Shown here piece by piece: positions 25,568 through 35,024 of a stretch of 64,000 bases of DNA (positions are counted from its first letter, which is position 1; every line of letters begins with the position of its first letter). Origin of the DNA: CAXXFQ01 sp963674475 (GTDB lineage: Bacteria; Planctomycetota; Planctomycetia; Pirellulales; Thermoguttaceae); NCBI GenBank assembly GCA_963674475.2, contig CAXXFQ010000024.1, positions 434,001-498,000 of the forward strand. The letters run 5' to 3'. Position numbers and translations under genes: made by a program. The notes below the pieces were generated by a model. The model did not search any database. It was not told the DNA's origin and saw only the letters and a program-made list of their open reading frames with translations.

Positions 25568-26464
25568 ATGTCACAACGCAGTTCCTGTGTTCCCCTTGTA
25601 CTGCTTGCCCTCTGCCTCCACCTTATTTCAACTGTGTCTCAGGCAGAGCCTTCCAAAAAACTTCGTGACTTGAGCGACGCCGAGATCGGCAAAATCACCG
25701 GAGCGATGCCGTCCGATCCGGCCGTTGTCCCGAAGCAACCGCGAAAAATGCTGATCTTCTGGCGCTGCGAGGGGTATTATCATCAGTCAATCCCCGTCGT
25801 GAACCAGGCGTTGGAGATCATGGGCAAGAAAACGGGCGCCTTTGAGGTAACCGTCGTGACAGACGACTACTCGGTTTTCACCCAAGAATCACTCCGGCAA
25901 TTCGATGTTGTGTGTCTGAACAATACGGTGCGTTTGAAATTCAATCCCGCGAAAACCCCCGAGCAATGTCAAGCCTTGTTGGATTTCGTCAAAAGCGGCA
26001 AAGGCCTCGTTGGCATCCATGCGGCCGCCGACAATTTTTACGAGTGGCCCGACGGCATGGAGATGATGGGAAACAAGTTTACGGGACATCCCTGGCGTAG
26101 CAACGGTACATGGACCATCAAGATCGACAAGCCAAACCACCCGCTCACCGCGGCGTTCCAAGGAAAAAGTTTCAAAATCTCCGACGAGATTTACCGAACC
26201 GATCCGCCAGTTTACTCTCGCGAAAAACAATTGGTCCTGATGAGTCTCGACATGAGCGATCCTGCGACCGCCGGCGTCGACGACCTGAAGCCGACCGATC
26301 AGGACACCGGAATCTCCTGGATCAAGCCCGTAGGCGATGGCCGCCTCTTCTATACCGGTCTCGGCCACAACGATCCAGTGCTTTGGAATCCCCTTGTCCT
26401 GGAACATCTGCTTCGCGGCATCCAGTACGCCGCCGGCGACCTAGAAGTTCCGAACGAGAAATAG
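25568..26464 (+). CDS. Secreted ThuA-domain protein, second
   Basis: A 298-residue protein with a signal peptide (hydrophobic residues 8-22, then SQA). The ThuA/amidotransferase-like fold is indicated by KMLIFWRCEGYYHQSIP near residue 60, GKGLVGIHAAADNFYEWPDG near 145 and GDGRLFYTGLGHND near 258. It is longer than the ThuA protein at 16094-16849 and only distantly similar. It ends the GH38/dehydrogenase locus and likely acts on the same sugar pathway; no reaction can be assigned. Confidence 0.87.
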   Translation: MSQRSSCVPLVLLALCLHLISTVSQAEPSKKLRDLSDAEIGKITGAMPSDPAVVPKQPRKMLIFWRCEGYYHQSIPVVNQALEIMGKKTGAFEVTVVTDDYSVFTQESLRQFDVVCLNNTVRLKFNPAKTPEQCQALLDFVKSGKGLVGIHAAADNFYEWPDGMEMMGNKFTGHPWRSNGTWTIKIDKPNHPLTAAFQGKSFKISDEIYRTDPPVYSREKQLVLMSLDMSDPATAGVDDLKPTDQDTGISWIKPVGDGRLFYTGLGHNDPVLWNPLVLEHLLRGIQYAAGDLEVPNEK

Positions 26465-26612
26465 TTTTGATCTTCGCAAAAGGATGGGAAACGGGTAACT
26501 CCACGCCGTGTTTTCACACCATTGTAGTATTAATTCCATCTTTCCACCAGTATCGAGCGATGCGCCAAAGAGAGTGCCCTATTTTGAGATTGCTTCCTAA
26601 TTAGAAACTTCA

Positions 26613-26656
26613 TAAATAGATGGGAAACCGCGGCATCGGTCTGCGGAATCGAAGGG
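26613..26656 (+). repeat. Dispersed repeat, partial copy 3
   Basis: Only the right half is present: AGATGGGAAACCGCGGCATC then GGTCTGCGGAATCGAAGG. It lies just beyond the stop of the PEP-CTERM gene, as copy 7 lies beyond the second such gene. Confidence 0.75.
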
Positions 26657-26673
26657 GCGCTGAAGGTAGAGAT

Positions 26674-29600
26674 TTACCGGCCTGGTGCTTTGCGGTTTTT
26701 GCGGAAGTGCGTGTGGCCGAGTGTTCCGAGCACGAAAAGGGTTAGTAGCATTGCTAGGGTTGTCGGTTCGGGCACGGTGGTTGCGACCGAGAGGGTTCCG
26801 GTCGTGTAGAGGTTGCTTGTGTTCCAGTACCAATCGTCATCGGTTAGCTCCGGGAGCATCAAGGAGTCGAACTGGCTTCCAGCGGCGTAGGCGGTCCAGT
26901 CGAGAATGTCGAACGTATCGCCGAGGGTGGGCGTGAATCCTTCGAATAAGTCGACGTACAAACTTCCCCCCAAAGTCGCGAGACCGGTGATATTGAGGAC
27001 GTCAAAGTCGCCCGCGCCGGTTCCGCCGAGTTCCATGAATAAGTAAGTTTCATCGCCTTGGGTGTAGTTGCCATCAATAGTAAACAGGCCGATGGAGTCT
27101 TCACTCTTTAGTGGATGGTTTCCTGGTGCCATTAAAACGTAATTGTCGGTAATAAGGTCGTTTTGCAGGGTTCCGTTTCCGCATAGAACTCCACCGCCGA
27201 GATTGGTGGTGAAGTCGACTTCATTGCGGATGGTCACGCCTTCGTTGATTTGCAGTTCGCCATCATCAAAGATAAGGCCTCCGGTTCCAAACACTTGATC
27301 GTGATCGGCAACAATGCAGCCTTGGGCGAGAATGGTTCCGCCTGTGTAGGTGTTTTCGCTCTCAAGAACCAAGGTATGGGTTCCAGTCTTGAAAAGGTGG
27401 CCATCGCCGCTGATGGTGCCGGAGAAGGTCGTGGTTTGGGAGTTATTCCCGGAACAGACATTCAATCCAAGGTCTGCGTGCGGAAGGGGATTTGGATCGG
27501 AAGGGTCAACCGGGTTGGGAGTGGGGAGCACGACAGATCCGGCTCCGGAGAGCGAGCCGATGGTTTCGTTTGCTTCGAGCATGAGGGTCGCGCCCGCGGC
27601 GACGTCGACATCGTTGTAATCTCCGATACCGTTGTTGGTCGACTCGACGGTCGCTCCGCTTTGGATTTCAATGAGCCCACGAGTTTCGTTGATGTCAGGT
27701 TTCTCGAAACGCAGCGTGCCCGCTTCCACGACGGCGTCAAATCCTTGTATTTGGTCGCCTGCAATCGTACAAGTGCCGGTGCCTTGCTTTGCGAGCTTCA
27801 CCCAGTCGAGTGTGCCTTCAAAAGTGAAGCTGGAATTGTCCGCACCAGCAAAAATGGTTTGGCCGTGACCGAGGATGGTTCCAGCTCCGGTGAAGGATTT
27901 CACCGCACCGCCAGCTTGCATATCGAGGATCCCACCTTCCTTGACGTCCACATGGTTCGAATCCTGGAGGCTGTTCATGTAGACCGCCCGAAGGGTTGCT
28001 CCGTTTTGGATTTCGATCGTACCGCTGCCTGCAATGGCAAGTGCGTCGTTAAGCACGATCGCACCTTCGGCGACGGTGGTTTTACCCGTGTAGGTGCTGC
28101 GGCCCGAGAGGGTGAGGGTGCCGGTGCCGAGCTTGGTAAGCTTGCCGCCGTCTCCGATGATCGTGCCGGAGAAGGTCATGTCAGTATTATCTTGGCCGAC
28201 GCTCAGTTCACTGGCACGGAGACATCTGGTGTTGACTGTCCCGTCACCATGGAGCGAACCGATACTTTCGTCATCTTGCAATGTAAAACTTGTGTTCGAC
28301 TCCATGGTTAATCGAGTGCCGGAGCTGATGGCGTTGCCCCCCGCTACCTTCAAGGCAGCACCTTCCTCGATCAAGATGTCGCCTGTCATCGCTTCGTTGT
28401 TTCCGGCAAGGAACAACCTACCTTTTTGAACTTCGGTATTGCCGGTATAGCTCAAGTTGCCTGTGAGGGTTTGCGTTCCGATTCCGAATTTTCCTACCAT
28501 TCCGGTGCCAGTGATAGGGCCTCCGTAGCTGGCGTCCGTGTCGTCCGAGCCGAATCGTAGGTTGTGCTCGTGAATGTCGACGCTGGTATCGCTTGACCCG
28601 ACAAGGGATCCGATATCTTCTGCGCCTTGGAGCTCCAGCTTGGTTCCGCTATAAAGAATAATGCTTGTTTGGTCGCTGACTGAATTGTCACGTCCCACGG
28701 CAAGCGTTCCGCCTTTGACGCGAAAGTTTTGCGTAAAGCTGCTGTTATTGCTAGTTAGACAAAGTTTTCCGTCGCCTTTTTTGATCAAGTCGCCGGTGCC
28801 CGTCAGGCTTGAGGCTATGCTGAACGAGTGGCTTGCGTCATCAATGTCAATGGTGCCGTCGCCGGATTGAATTTCGATAGTGCGGTCAGTTGAAGTGTAA
28901 CTGGTGCCGGTAATTTTCAGTTTTCCGTTGTCGAGGACCACTCCGTTGGAAGCAGCACCGAGGTTCACGTCGGCAGAGACGCTGATACCCGTCTCGTCCG
29001 CGATGGTGTTTCCGCCGCTGTACGTATTGTTTCCGCTGAGAATTAGAGTCCCTTTGCCAGTGGTTCCTGAACTGGTGACAAAGACTCCACCAGTCCCGCT
29101 GATGTCCCCGCTTACCGTGGTCGTGAAGTTGTCAATGGTAAAGTAAGGAGCAGCATAGTGCTCCATCTGGAACGTCACGTCGGCCCCGTCGGGCAACGCG
29201 ATGTTTCCGGTGATTTTTCCTACTCCCTTTTGGTACGCCTCATTTTGATTGATGGTGGCATCGCCATCGAGTGTGATCGCCCCAGCAAACTCGGCGTTGC
29301 CATACAGCCGCAGTGCGCCGGAGTTATTTTGAGCACCAGGTCCGCTTATCGTCACGGCTTCGTTGACTGCCGCATCGAGAGCTTCAATGGGGCCAATGGT
29401 CAGGTTTCCTCCGTTGAGAACGACAGTTTCGTTGCCTGTGCCGTTCGCTCCAAGGGCATCGCTGTTCCATGCCTCTATAACTCCGGCGTGAATTGTCGTG
29501 ACGCCGGTATAGTTATTCCCGTCACTGAATTGCAAGGTGCCGACACCAAACTTATCCACGCCTTGGCTTCCTCCAACTGGAAAGCGAAAATCTGTCGTCG

Positions 29601-29961
29601 CGTCGTCATTCACCGTAATCGAGGGGGTTCCACTGGTCGTTGCAAGCTGGACCCTCTGCCAGGGATCATCTTCCATTCGGTAAGTCACGTAATTACCAAG
29701 GCACTCGAACTCAAAATGCCCTAGCGTTACTGGTGTATCAAAATTACATAAGATCCAGGTCGTATCTGGCCGGAAGGTTGCCGTCGCGCCAATCCCGTTG
29801 GCGATGATGCCGTTTTCCCAGGAGGCTGGATCGGACCAATTGACTCTGCCACTCCCAGCTTTGGTCCACACTCCATCGGTTGCGTAAAGCGATGAAGAGA
29901 AAAGGGTTCCAGCAAGAAAAGTCACCACAAGGGCTATAAGGAGGGCATTTCGGACTTTCAT
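26674..29961 (-). CDS. PEP-CTERM protein with autotransporter-type repeats, first
   Basis: A 1095-residue exported protein. It has a signal peptide after MKVRNALLIALVV and a long array of autotransporter-associated beta-strand repeats (G-TGTLTLSGNNTYTGGT type, for example GKGTLILSGNNTYSGGNTIA). The C terminus is VPEPTTLAMLLTLFVLGTLG followed by basic residues, a PEP-CTERM sorting signal for processing by an exosortase/archaeosortase-like enzyme. There is no C-terminal beta-barrel, so it is not a classical autotransporter. ATG 29961 is chosen over 29997 because AGGAA lies upstream and the signal peptide starts there. A relative is at 59875-63408. Probably a surface or matrix protein. Confidence 0.92.
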   Translation of the reverse strand: MKVRNALLIALVVTFLAGTLFSSSLYATDGVWTKAGSGRVNWSDPASWENGIIANGIGATATFRPDTTWILCNFDTPVTLGHFEFECLGNYVTYRMEDDPWQRVQLATTSGTPSITVNDDATTDFRFPVGGSQGVDKFGVGTLQFSDGNNYTGVTTIHAGVIEAWNSDALGANGTGNETVVLNGGNLTIGPIEALDAAVNEAVTISGPGAQNNSGALRLYGNAEFAGAITLDGDATINQNEAYQKGVGKITGNIALPDGADVTFQMEHYAAPYFTIDNFTTTVSGDISGTGGVFVTSSGTTGKGTLILSGNNTYSGGNTIADETGISVSADVNLGAASNGVVLDNGKLKITGTSYTSTDRTIEIQSGDGTIDIDDASHSFSIASSLTGTGDLIKKGDGKLCLTSNNSSFTQNFRVKGGTLAVGRDNSVSDQTSIILYSGTKLELQGAEDIGSLVGSSDTSVDIHEHNLRFGSDDTDASYGGPITGTGMVGKFGIGTQTLTGNLSYTGNTEVQKGRLFLAGNNEAMTGDILIEEGAALKVAGGNAISSGTRLTMESNTSFTLQDDESIGSLHGDGTVNTRCLRASELSVGQDNTDMTFSGTIIGDGGKLTKLGTGTLTLSGRSTYTGKTTVAEGAIVLNDALAIAGSGTIEIQNGATLRAVYMNSLQDSNHVDVKEGGILDMQAGGAVKSFTGAGTILGHGQTIFAGADNSSFTFEGTLDWVKLAKQGTGTCTIAGDQIQGFDAVVEAGTLRFEKPDINETRGLIEIQSGATVESTNNGIGDYNDVDVAAGATLMLEANETIGSLSGAGSVVLPTPNPVDPSDPNPLPHADLGLNVCSGNNSQTTTFSGTISGDGHLFKTGTHTLVLESENTYTGGTILAQGCIVADHDQVFGTGGLIFDDGELQINEGVTIRNEVDFTTNLGGGVLCGNGTLQNDLITDNYVLMAPGNHPLKSEDSIGLFTIDGNYTQGDETYLFMELGGTGAGDFDVLNITGLATLGGSLYVDLFEGFTPTLGDTFDILDWTAYAAGSQFDSLMLPELTDDDWYWNTSNLYTTGTLSVATTVPEPTTLAMLLTLFVLGTLGHTHFRKNRKAPGR

Positions 29962-30123
29962 GGTGTCAATATTCCTATTGGCGTTCCGTAGGTGCACAGA
30001 TGGGGGAAAGTACTTCGTTTTGAACTTCTGGCAGATTCGTTACATGATCTGTAATCCATTTAGCTTGTGACGAACGTGTTATTCTAATCGGATCACATCG
30101 TAAGTACAATATTTTTTTCGAGG

Positions 30124-30150
30124 TACCCCCCCTTTTTTTGGGGGACGGGT
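30124..30150. other. C7-T7-G5 hairpin
   Basis: A run CCCCCCC, seven T and GGGGG, then ACGGG and six or more T, in the gap before the long repeat block. It could be a weak terminator on the plus strand; no gene precedes it. The rest of 29962-30228 shows no gene. Confidence 0.35.
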
Positions 30151-30228
30151 TTTTTCAGAAAAATGGCGATAGGGATTAAACCGTTTTTTTTGAGACGCAG
30201 CGTAGATATGGACGCAATTGCTCCAGGA

Positions 30229-30837
30229 AATGCGTTGTTGCTTTGTTTTTTGTCTTGGGATAATGGTTGCTTGGGGGGAATTTCCTTTGGCGATCGGAGG
30301 GGGCCGGATGCGACAGCTCAGGCGGCGGCGATTGATCGAGGGGGAGTCAGCATGCGAACCCCCGAATACTGGCAAGAGTTGATCGAGCGATACCCCGCGG
30401 CCAAGCAGCAATGGAGCTTGAGAGGTGGCTCTGGTACGATGAGGCTTCAAGCGATGGCAACCAGATCTGCCGCCACCGCCAAAAAGACCGACTGAAAAAT
30501 CGCCTTCATCACTTTGCCTCGTCAAGGGTTAACCGGATGACAAGCAATTGTACCCCACTGAAATAGAGGCCAAAAAGCCTTCTTACGGCTCCAAGTGAGA
30601 AGCGATGGTTTTAGGCCAGTCTGACCTGACAAAAATGACAACTCAAAATCGTTCAAGTCGGGACCATCAGCAGACATCCCAGACCGATACTCTAAGAGGC
30701 GGGCTCTGTCGCTCACACTAGCGAAAAACCCGAGAAAAACGGCTCTACCCGTTTCGCGACGCAAAGAAAAAGCCCGGAAAACCCAGGCTTTCATGGAAAA
30801 CTTTGCCCATCAGTACCCAAGTCGGTTGTACCAATAT
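30229..30837 (+). repeat. Long dispersed repeat block, copy 2 (most complete)
   Basis: Matches 43845-44320 in the same orientation and 7729-8056 in reverse. It starts around CTTGGGATAATGGTTGCTTG and ends TTTTCCATGAAAGCCTGGG-like sequence (on the opposite strand) next to the ~95-bp repeat. A frame with MRTPEYWQELIERYPAAKQQ is present here but not intact in the other copies, so it is likely a decayed gene within the repeat rather than a live one. Confidence 0.8.
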
Positions 30838-30924
30838 GGGCACCCTATTTTTAGAGCTCTCTCTAACTATAGACAGCGTAAAGAGATGGAAAACCACGCC
30901 TTCGGTCTATGGAACCGAAGGGGC
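30838..30924 (+). repeat. Dispersed ~95-bp repeat, copy 4
   Basis: GTACCAATATGGGCACCCTA through CGGTCTATGGAACCGAAG. It directly follows the long repeat block, as in copy 1, and cuts into the methyltransferase fragment. Confidence 0.9.
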
Positions 30925-30935
30925 CTCTCGCTGTC

Positions 30936-31163
30936 GAAAGTGCGATTGAGAAAATCGAGCCAATACCCCTCAGCGCATCCAACGTCCAATAAGTTGGACC
31001 AACACTTCGGTAAATAACGAGCCGTTCGACAAAAACGTGCATGATCGGCCGCCTCTTTTTGGTTGCGGAATTGACCGGATTCCTCGGCTTCGTAATAGGC
31101 CTGGAGATTTAATTCAGAAGCATCCACAATGGCTGTTACCTTTGGTTGTATTTTCGTTTGCTG
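30936..31163 (-). pseudogene. SAM-dependent methyltransferase, N-terminal fragment
   Basis: The minus strand reads MDASELNLQAYYEAEESGQF and then LLDVGCAEGYWLDFL, the class I methyltransferase motif I. The frame then runs into the dispersed repeat, so the catalytic domain beyond motif I is lost. Its upstream side is bounded by the IS at 31168, so both ends have been cut by mobile sequence. No substrate can be inferred. Confidence 0.7.
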
Positions 31164-31211
31164 GTGGTGACCGGCTTTAATTTTCTGTACCAGGGGTTAT
31201 GAGAGTTTCGG

Positions 31212-32108
31212 TTAGGTAACGGGTAATGGGTCAGATTTCGGGCTGTGCTGCTGGAGTGAGGGCGTAGCCCGAACGGAAGCGGCACAGCCCGCTGCAAATT
31301 TCGACGGGGATTGGTAGCCCAACGAACCGTGTGGCCGAACGTGGTTGTAGTCTTCCTGCCAGGCTTTGGCCAATCGCCGGGCAGCTTGGAGATTCTCAAA
31401 TTCCTCACGAGCCAGAAGCTCGTCTCGAAGCCGACAATGGAAGCTTTCGGCATAGCCGTTTTCCCATGGGCTGCCTGGTGCTACGTAGAGCGTCTTCACG
31501 TCTACTCGCTCCAACCATTCTCGAACCGTCTTGGCGATGAACTCCGGGCCATTGTCGCTACGAATATTTCTTGGCACGCCTCGCATCGCAAAAAGTTCGG
31601 CCAGCGTATCGATCACATCTTCCGAGGTAATGCTGCCAGCCACTTTCAACGCTAAACACTCTCTTGTGAATTCATCAATGATCGACAGCCACTTTAGCGA
31701 ACGCCCACTCGTCGTCCGATCAAAGATGAAATCCCATGTCCACACGTGGTCCTTATACTCTGCACGACGGCGATGACAAGCGTTCTCACCCGAGCCTAAT
31801 CGTCGTCGTTTCCGCTGTTTTTGAGGCACTTTCAGCCCCTCTCGACGCCACAGACGGTAAACCCTTGTGAAGCTCGCTCGCCAACCTTCGGCTTGCAGCA
31901 ACGCGCTGATCCGACGATAGCCGAAACGAGGACGCCCGCTAACAAGTTCAAGCATCCGATCAACCAAACGCGGTTCATCGTCGCGCGGCTTCGTCTCGTA
32001 ACGCTGTGTGCTACGAGGCTGCTTCAAGGCTCGGCAAGCTCGACGCTCGCTCACGCCGTGCTTCCCTTTGAGCTTTATTACCGTCTCACGTTTCCGAGAG
32101 GGGCTCAC
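31212..32108 (-). CDS. IS407-type transposase OrfB
   Basis: DDE integrase-type catalytic subunit, 298 residues, with intact DDE regions: HVWTWDFIFD, RSDNGPEFIAK and GYAESFHCRLRDE. It overlaps OrfA by four bases (ATGA), so it is made by coupling or frameshifting. The C-terminal coding sequence contains a hairpin (31239-31291). Compared with the copy at 44365-45261 the only difference seen in the protein is Glu rather than Asp in SDNGPE. Probably active. Confidence 0.93.
   Translation of the reverse strand: MSPSRKRETVIKLKGKHGVSERRACRALKQPRSTQRYETKPRDDEPRLVDRMLELVSGRPRFGYRRISALLQAEGWRASFTRVYRLWRREGLKVPQKQRKRRRLGSGENACHRRRAEYKDHVWTWDFIFDRTTSGRSLKWLSIIDEFTRECLALKVAGSITSEDVIDTLAELFAMRGVPRNIRSDNGPEFIAKTVREWLERVDVKTLYVAPGSPWENGYAESFHCRLRDELLAREEFENLQAARRLAKAWQEDYNHVRPHGSLGYQSPSKFAAGCAASVRATPSLQQHSPKSDPLPVT
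31239..31291. repeat. Hairpin inside the IS407-type orfB 3' end
   Basis: CGGGCTGTGCTGC at 31239-31251 pairs with 31279-31291 with one G-T position, around a 27-base loop beginning GGAGTGAGGGCGTAGCCCGA. The loop resembles those of hairpins at 14559-14616 and 47199-47261. A second copy is in the other IS at about 44392-44444. Confidence 0.7.
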
Positions 32109-32389
32109 AAGTTTCCCTCTGCCACATCCCGAAGTATCTGGATATCCAGGGCTTGGTCAGCCACCAGACGCTTCAAACGCTTGTTCTCCTGTTCCAGTTC
32201 TTTCAGCCGCTTCGCCTCTTCGGCCTTCATTCCACCGTACTGCTGCCGCCAGCGATGAAACGTCTGCTCACAGATTTCCAAGGCTTGGCACGCTTCGCCG
32301 ATCGTCTTGCCCGAGTTGAGCATCGCGTCCGCGTCACGAAGCTTCCTGATAATCTGCTCCGGCGTATGTCGCTTCCCGCGATTCTTCAC
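32105..32389 (-). CDS. IS407-type transposase OrfA
   Basis: DNA-binding subunit, 94 residues: TPEQIIRKLRDADAMLNSGK begins the helix-turn-helix region, with CEQTFHRWRQQYGG as its recognition part, followed by a coiled coil (KRLKELEQENKRLKRLVADQ). Identical to the protein at 45258-45542. Overlaps OrfB by four bases. Confidence 0.93.
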   Translation of the reverse strand: MKNRGKRHTPEQIIRKLRDADAMLNSGKTIGEACQALEICEQTFHRWRQQYGGMKAEEAKRLKELEQENKRLKRLVADQALDIQILRDVAEGNL

Positions 32390-32463
32390 AAGAGTCTCCT
32401 TCCACCCCTACAGGGCTCTGGATACTCTCATACCACATGGACCAGTTTTTGAATAGCAGGCCA

Positions 32464-33606
32464 GTGGCACGATTCGAATTGTCCCTGAACAACTCCCCAA
32501 ATCTTTCCCAATGATTTTTAGCTCGCCGGCGACGACCGCCGCAGGCCCAGGCGTGGCTACATTGCACTCTACGGTGGCCTTCCCGTCATGCATTACGATT
32601 TCGTTCTTGGATACGCAGAACTCACTACCGTCATGGGTGCTGATAGCGAACCTCGAGTCACCGGCGTTCCGCGAACAAGCTGTCCCAACGGGATCGATCG
32701 AACTGAATTAAGTTCTGATTCGTCTACAGTCGTCACCGGTACTCGAAACTCACACCTGCGTTCGCCTTTGCGGGCGGAACTGCGGTTGGGGAGCGATATG
32801 CAAATGAAGTTAGCGACTTCGTCGGAGTGTTTTGTCAGCAAATGGGCGTTGGATTGTTTCGCACTGACCGTGACCAGATAGTCTTGTTGTATGAGTTTGG
32901 GAGAGAGCATCTCAGGGGTTTCAAGCGGTGTGACCTTCAGTTCAACGGCGTCGGCCAATGCAGGCGATGCTTGAATGCTTGCGATCGAGTCTGTTGCGTG
33001 TTCTTTATGAATTCTTGTTTGAACCTGGAAGTCGAAGTGTGCTGGGTCGGAACCGCGACGCTTGAAGAGCAACTGCACCGCTGAAGGGTGGACTTCGATG
33101 TCACGATATACCGCCAACCTTTCCTTCAATAGCTCATGTTTCGCGATTAGCGGGTTGGCGGCATCGCGTACAACAAGATTGATAGCTCTGTCGCGTGATA
33201 CGCCGACAGCGGGAATGTGCAACTTCATCTCCACCACCACCGTATCGCCAGGTTTCATGTTCCAGGGCTGCTTAACCTGTAGAGGTGTGTCGTCCTTTGT
33301 GAGCCCAATGCACCCGCAAGAACTAGAATCGATCATGCATTCAACTTGGATGTTGCTGTGATTCGTAAGCCGATATTGACGGAAATGCTCCGCGCAGAAA
33401 TCCTCCCGCTGTACATCCGATTCGAGAAATACCCCCTCAAAGGGGAGTGCTTCTACACAAAATTTTTCGAGAGCTGTGCTGTTATTCGAAGATGAACGCG
33501 CCTTAAGGACGAAAAAGACGAAGCCCACCGAAAGTAGAGCAAGAAAAACCGCAATAATGACTTGTGCAGGGCGTCTGGTAACTATTAGATCGTCATTGCT
33601 TGCCAT
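32464..33606 (-). pseudogene. Membrane-anchored periplasmic protein of the DUF1573-like neighbourhood, truncated
   Basis: A membrane helix (QVIIAVFLALLSVGFVFFVL) near the N terminus is followed by an all-beta periplasmic region with a CGC motif (IDSSSCGCIGLTKDD), resembling the DUF1573-type proteins farther on. The frame ends at 32593, but one frame over the coding signal continues DGSEFCVSKNEIVMHDGKAT, then LKIIGKDLGSCSGTIRIV up to the IS at 32463. So the gene has a -1 frameshift near 32650-32690 and has lost its 3' end to the IS insertion. ATG 33606 is preferred to TTG 33648. It follows the MauE-like gene after 126 bp and was probably its operon partner. Confidence 0.75.
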
Positions 33607-33732
33607 AACACGCTGGTAAAGAAACTGAGGTGAAAGTACTTGTATCAAGGGATGAAAAAAGATTTTCCCTGGTTCATCCGACTAAAGCGTATGTGGTTTT
33701 ATGGAATGCCGAGGATTTTAAGTTTGAGAAAC

Positions 33733-34764
33733 TCATGATCTCGGAAGCCGTAGGCTTGGCGTTCCACGGTCTTTAATTTCCATGACCTGGGAATTTCTGA
33801 TTTCAATCACAGTGGGTGCCTCGACAAACCATTCCTCTTTATCGCTCAGTCGCCCGAGATTGCAAGGTGTCTCGGGGGAAAGCGGTAAGCTGCTTATATC
33901 AAAATTCGACGACGATACTTCGATAAGGGCAACATGAGACGCATTTGAATCGCTAGCAGAACGAAAAGCTATCCGTTCATAGCTCGGCATCGATTCTAGG
34001 CATTTTGAGCAGTCGTGATTATAGAGTACGATGAGCCAATGCCCTTCGGACAGCCGTTCCCGCAAAGCTTGCTCGCCGGATTGCAATTTACCAGCAGTGT
34101 TTTCGATGAAAGGGAGCAATGGAAAAGGCTTTCCTATCCACTTCTCTGGCTCAACGACGATAGTTTTTTTGCCGTCTAAGCCTTGGAATGCTTGGCCAAT
34201 TTGAGGTAAATTATCCACATTGCTCATGGGCTGCAAACTTGCAATGGCCCAGGTACTTGGGATTGCCAACAGACACCAAGCTGCAACCAATGCAGCAGAC
34301 CGAGCGAAAATGCAACGGAAATTAAAGCCTCGTTTTAAAAGCGAGACATCAGAACGGAAATAAATAAGCAGTCCAACTGCAGATGAATCAAGCAAAAGAG
34401 TATACCAGGGATTTATCTCGACTCGACCGAAGCAACCACAAGACGCTTCCCCGCTTAATGCTTTGTATAGTGTTATTACCGTAAAGATGGAGAATAACCC
34501 CAGCGTGATTTTCCATGCCAGACGCGGATAAGGGCCACTAAAAAGCCAGAGGGCCAAGAAGAACTCAAACTGAATTACCGCCATCAAGAGATAGCGATTC
34601 TCAAGCAGGCTATTGCCCAGAGTAGGGGTCGTTGCCAATTCGTCCGTTTTGAAAGCGGCGGCAAGAAATAGAACTACACCTGAGAGGATACGGACAAGAT
34701 GGTACCTTGATATGACCGGCCTTTGCCGAAAGAGCAACGCTCGAGAAGTCGAATTCCACAACAT
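33733..34764 (-). CDS. MauE/DoxX-like membrane protein with thioredoxin-like CxxC domain
   Basis: A 343-residue inner-membrane protein. Four or five hydrophobic helices fill residues about 20-170, with the SCGCFGRVEINPW motif near 111-123 that resembles MauE-type redox membrane proteins. The C-terminal half has EPEKWIGKPFPLL and LIVLYNHDCSKCLESMPSYE, a thioredoxin-fold-like region with CSKC. It probably moves disulphide or thiol redox equivalents across the membrane. ATG 34764 is preceded by GAAAGGG. A paralogue (58153-59226) shares the N terminus MLWNSTSRALLFRQRP and the upstream ~230 bp of DNA. The downstream partner gene is broken. Confidence 0.85.
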   Translation of the reverse strand: MLWNSTSRALLFRQRPVISRYHLVRILSGVVLFLAAAFKTDELATTPTLGNSLLENRYLLMAVIQFEFFLALWLFSGPYPRLAWKITLGLFSIFTVITLYKALSGEASCGCFGRVEINPWYTLLLDSSAVGLLIYFRSDVSLLKRGFNFRCIFARSAALVAAWCLLAIPSTWAIASLQPMSNVDNLPQIGQAFQGLDGKKTIVVEPEKWIGKPFPLLPFIENTAGKLQSGEQALRERLSEGHWLIVLYNHDCSKCLESMPSYERIAFRSASDSNASHVALIEVSSSNFDISSLPLSPETPCNLGRLSDKEEWFVEAPTVIEIRNSQVMEIKDRGTPSLRLPRS

Positions 34765-34950
34765 CACAGTGGTCCCTTTCTAGATGAGCTGCCTCTTCTC
34801 AACCTACAAAGCCGCGAATGTCGAACCGTCGAAGATGTGAAGCTTTTAACTTCTATCTCCATCAATGCAAACAAAACTTTACTAGAAATGTCAAATGCCG
34901 TCAATGATTATTTTTCAGAAAAAGAATAAAACGGAAATTTCTGGTAAAAA
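34715..34950 (-). repeat. Duplicated 5' region of the MauE-like genes, copy 1
   Basis: Near-identical to 59170-59406: it covers the first codons of the gene, the ribosome-binding site and about 180 bp upstream, including CTTCGACGGTTCGACATTCG-like sequence and TGACGGCATTTGACATTTCT. High conservation of the non-coding part suggests a shared promoter/leader or recent gene conversion. Confidence 0.85.
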
Positions 34951-35024
34951 TCCCCTTGCAAGCTCCCCCGGGAGATGGGGAGAGCCAGTTCAGAGCCCGG
35001 TGAATCCACTCGGCACAAAACGTT

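Larger units (their letters stand above)
31168..32463 (-). mobile_element. IS3-family (IS407-type) insertion sequence, copy 1, 1296 bp
   Basis: Bounded by imperfect terminal repeats: TGACCGGCTTTAATTTTCTG at the left and, reversed, TGGCCTGCTATTCAAAAACT at the right. The 4-bp sequence GTGG is directly repeated at 31164-31167 and 32464-32467, the size expected for IS407-type elements. It carries OrfA 32105-32389 and OrfB 31212-32108, both intact. The other copy is 44321-45616. Confidence 0.93.

Noticed and set aside
27250..28311. 353-codon plus-strand frame opposite the first PEP-CTERM gene
   Set aside because: It is the antisense of repetitive beta-strand coding sequence, which leaves other frames open by composition; there is no ribosome-binding site or recognisable domain. 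The same applies to plus-strand frames opposite 59875-63408.
30124..30150. Homopolymer hairpin as a firm terminator
   Set aside because: C- and G-runs can pair, but no transcribed gene precedes it on the plus strand and its T-run is separated; kept only as a weak feature.
30163..30495. Possible protein of 110 residues ahead of the dispersed repeat
   Set aside because: The frame lies inside a repeat block whose other copies have it broken, and it starts in low-complexity sequence.
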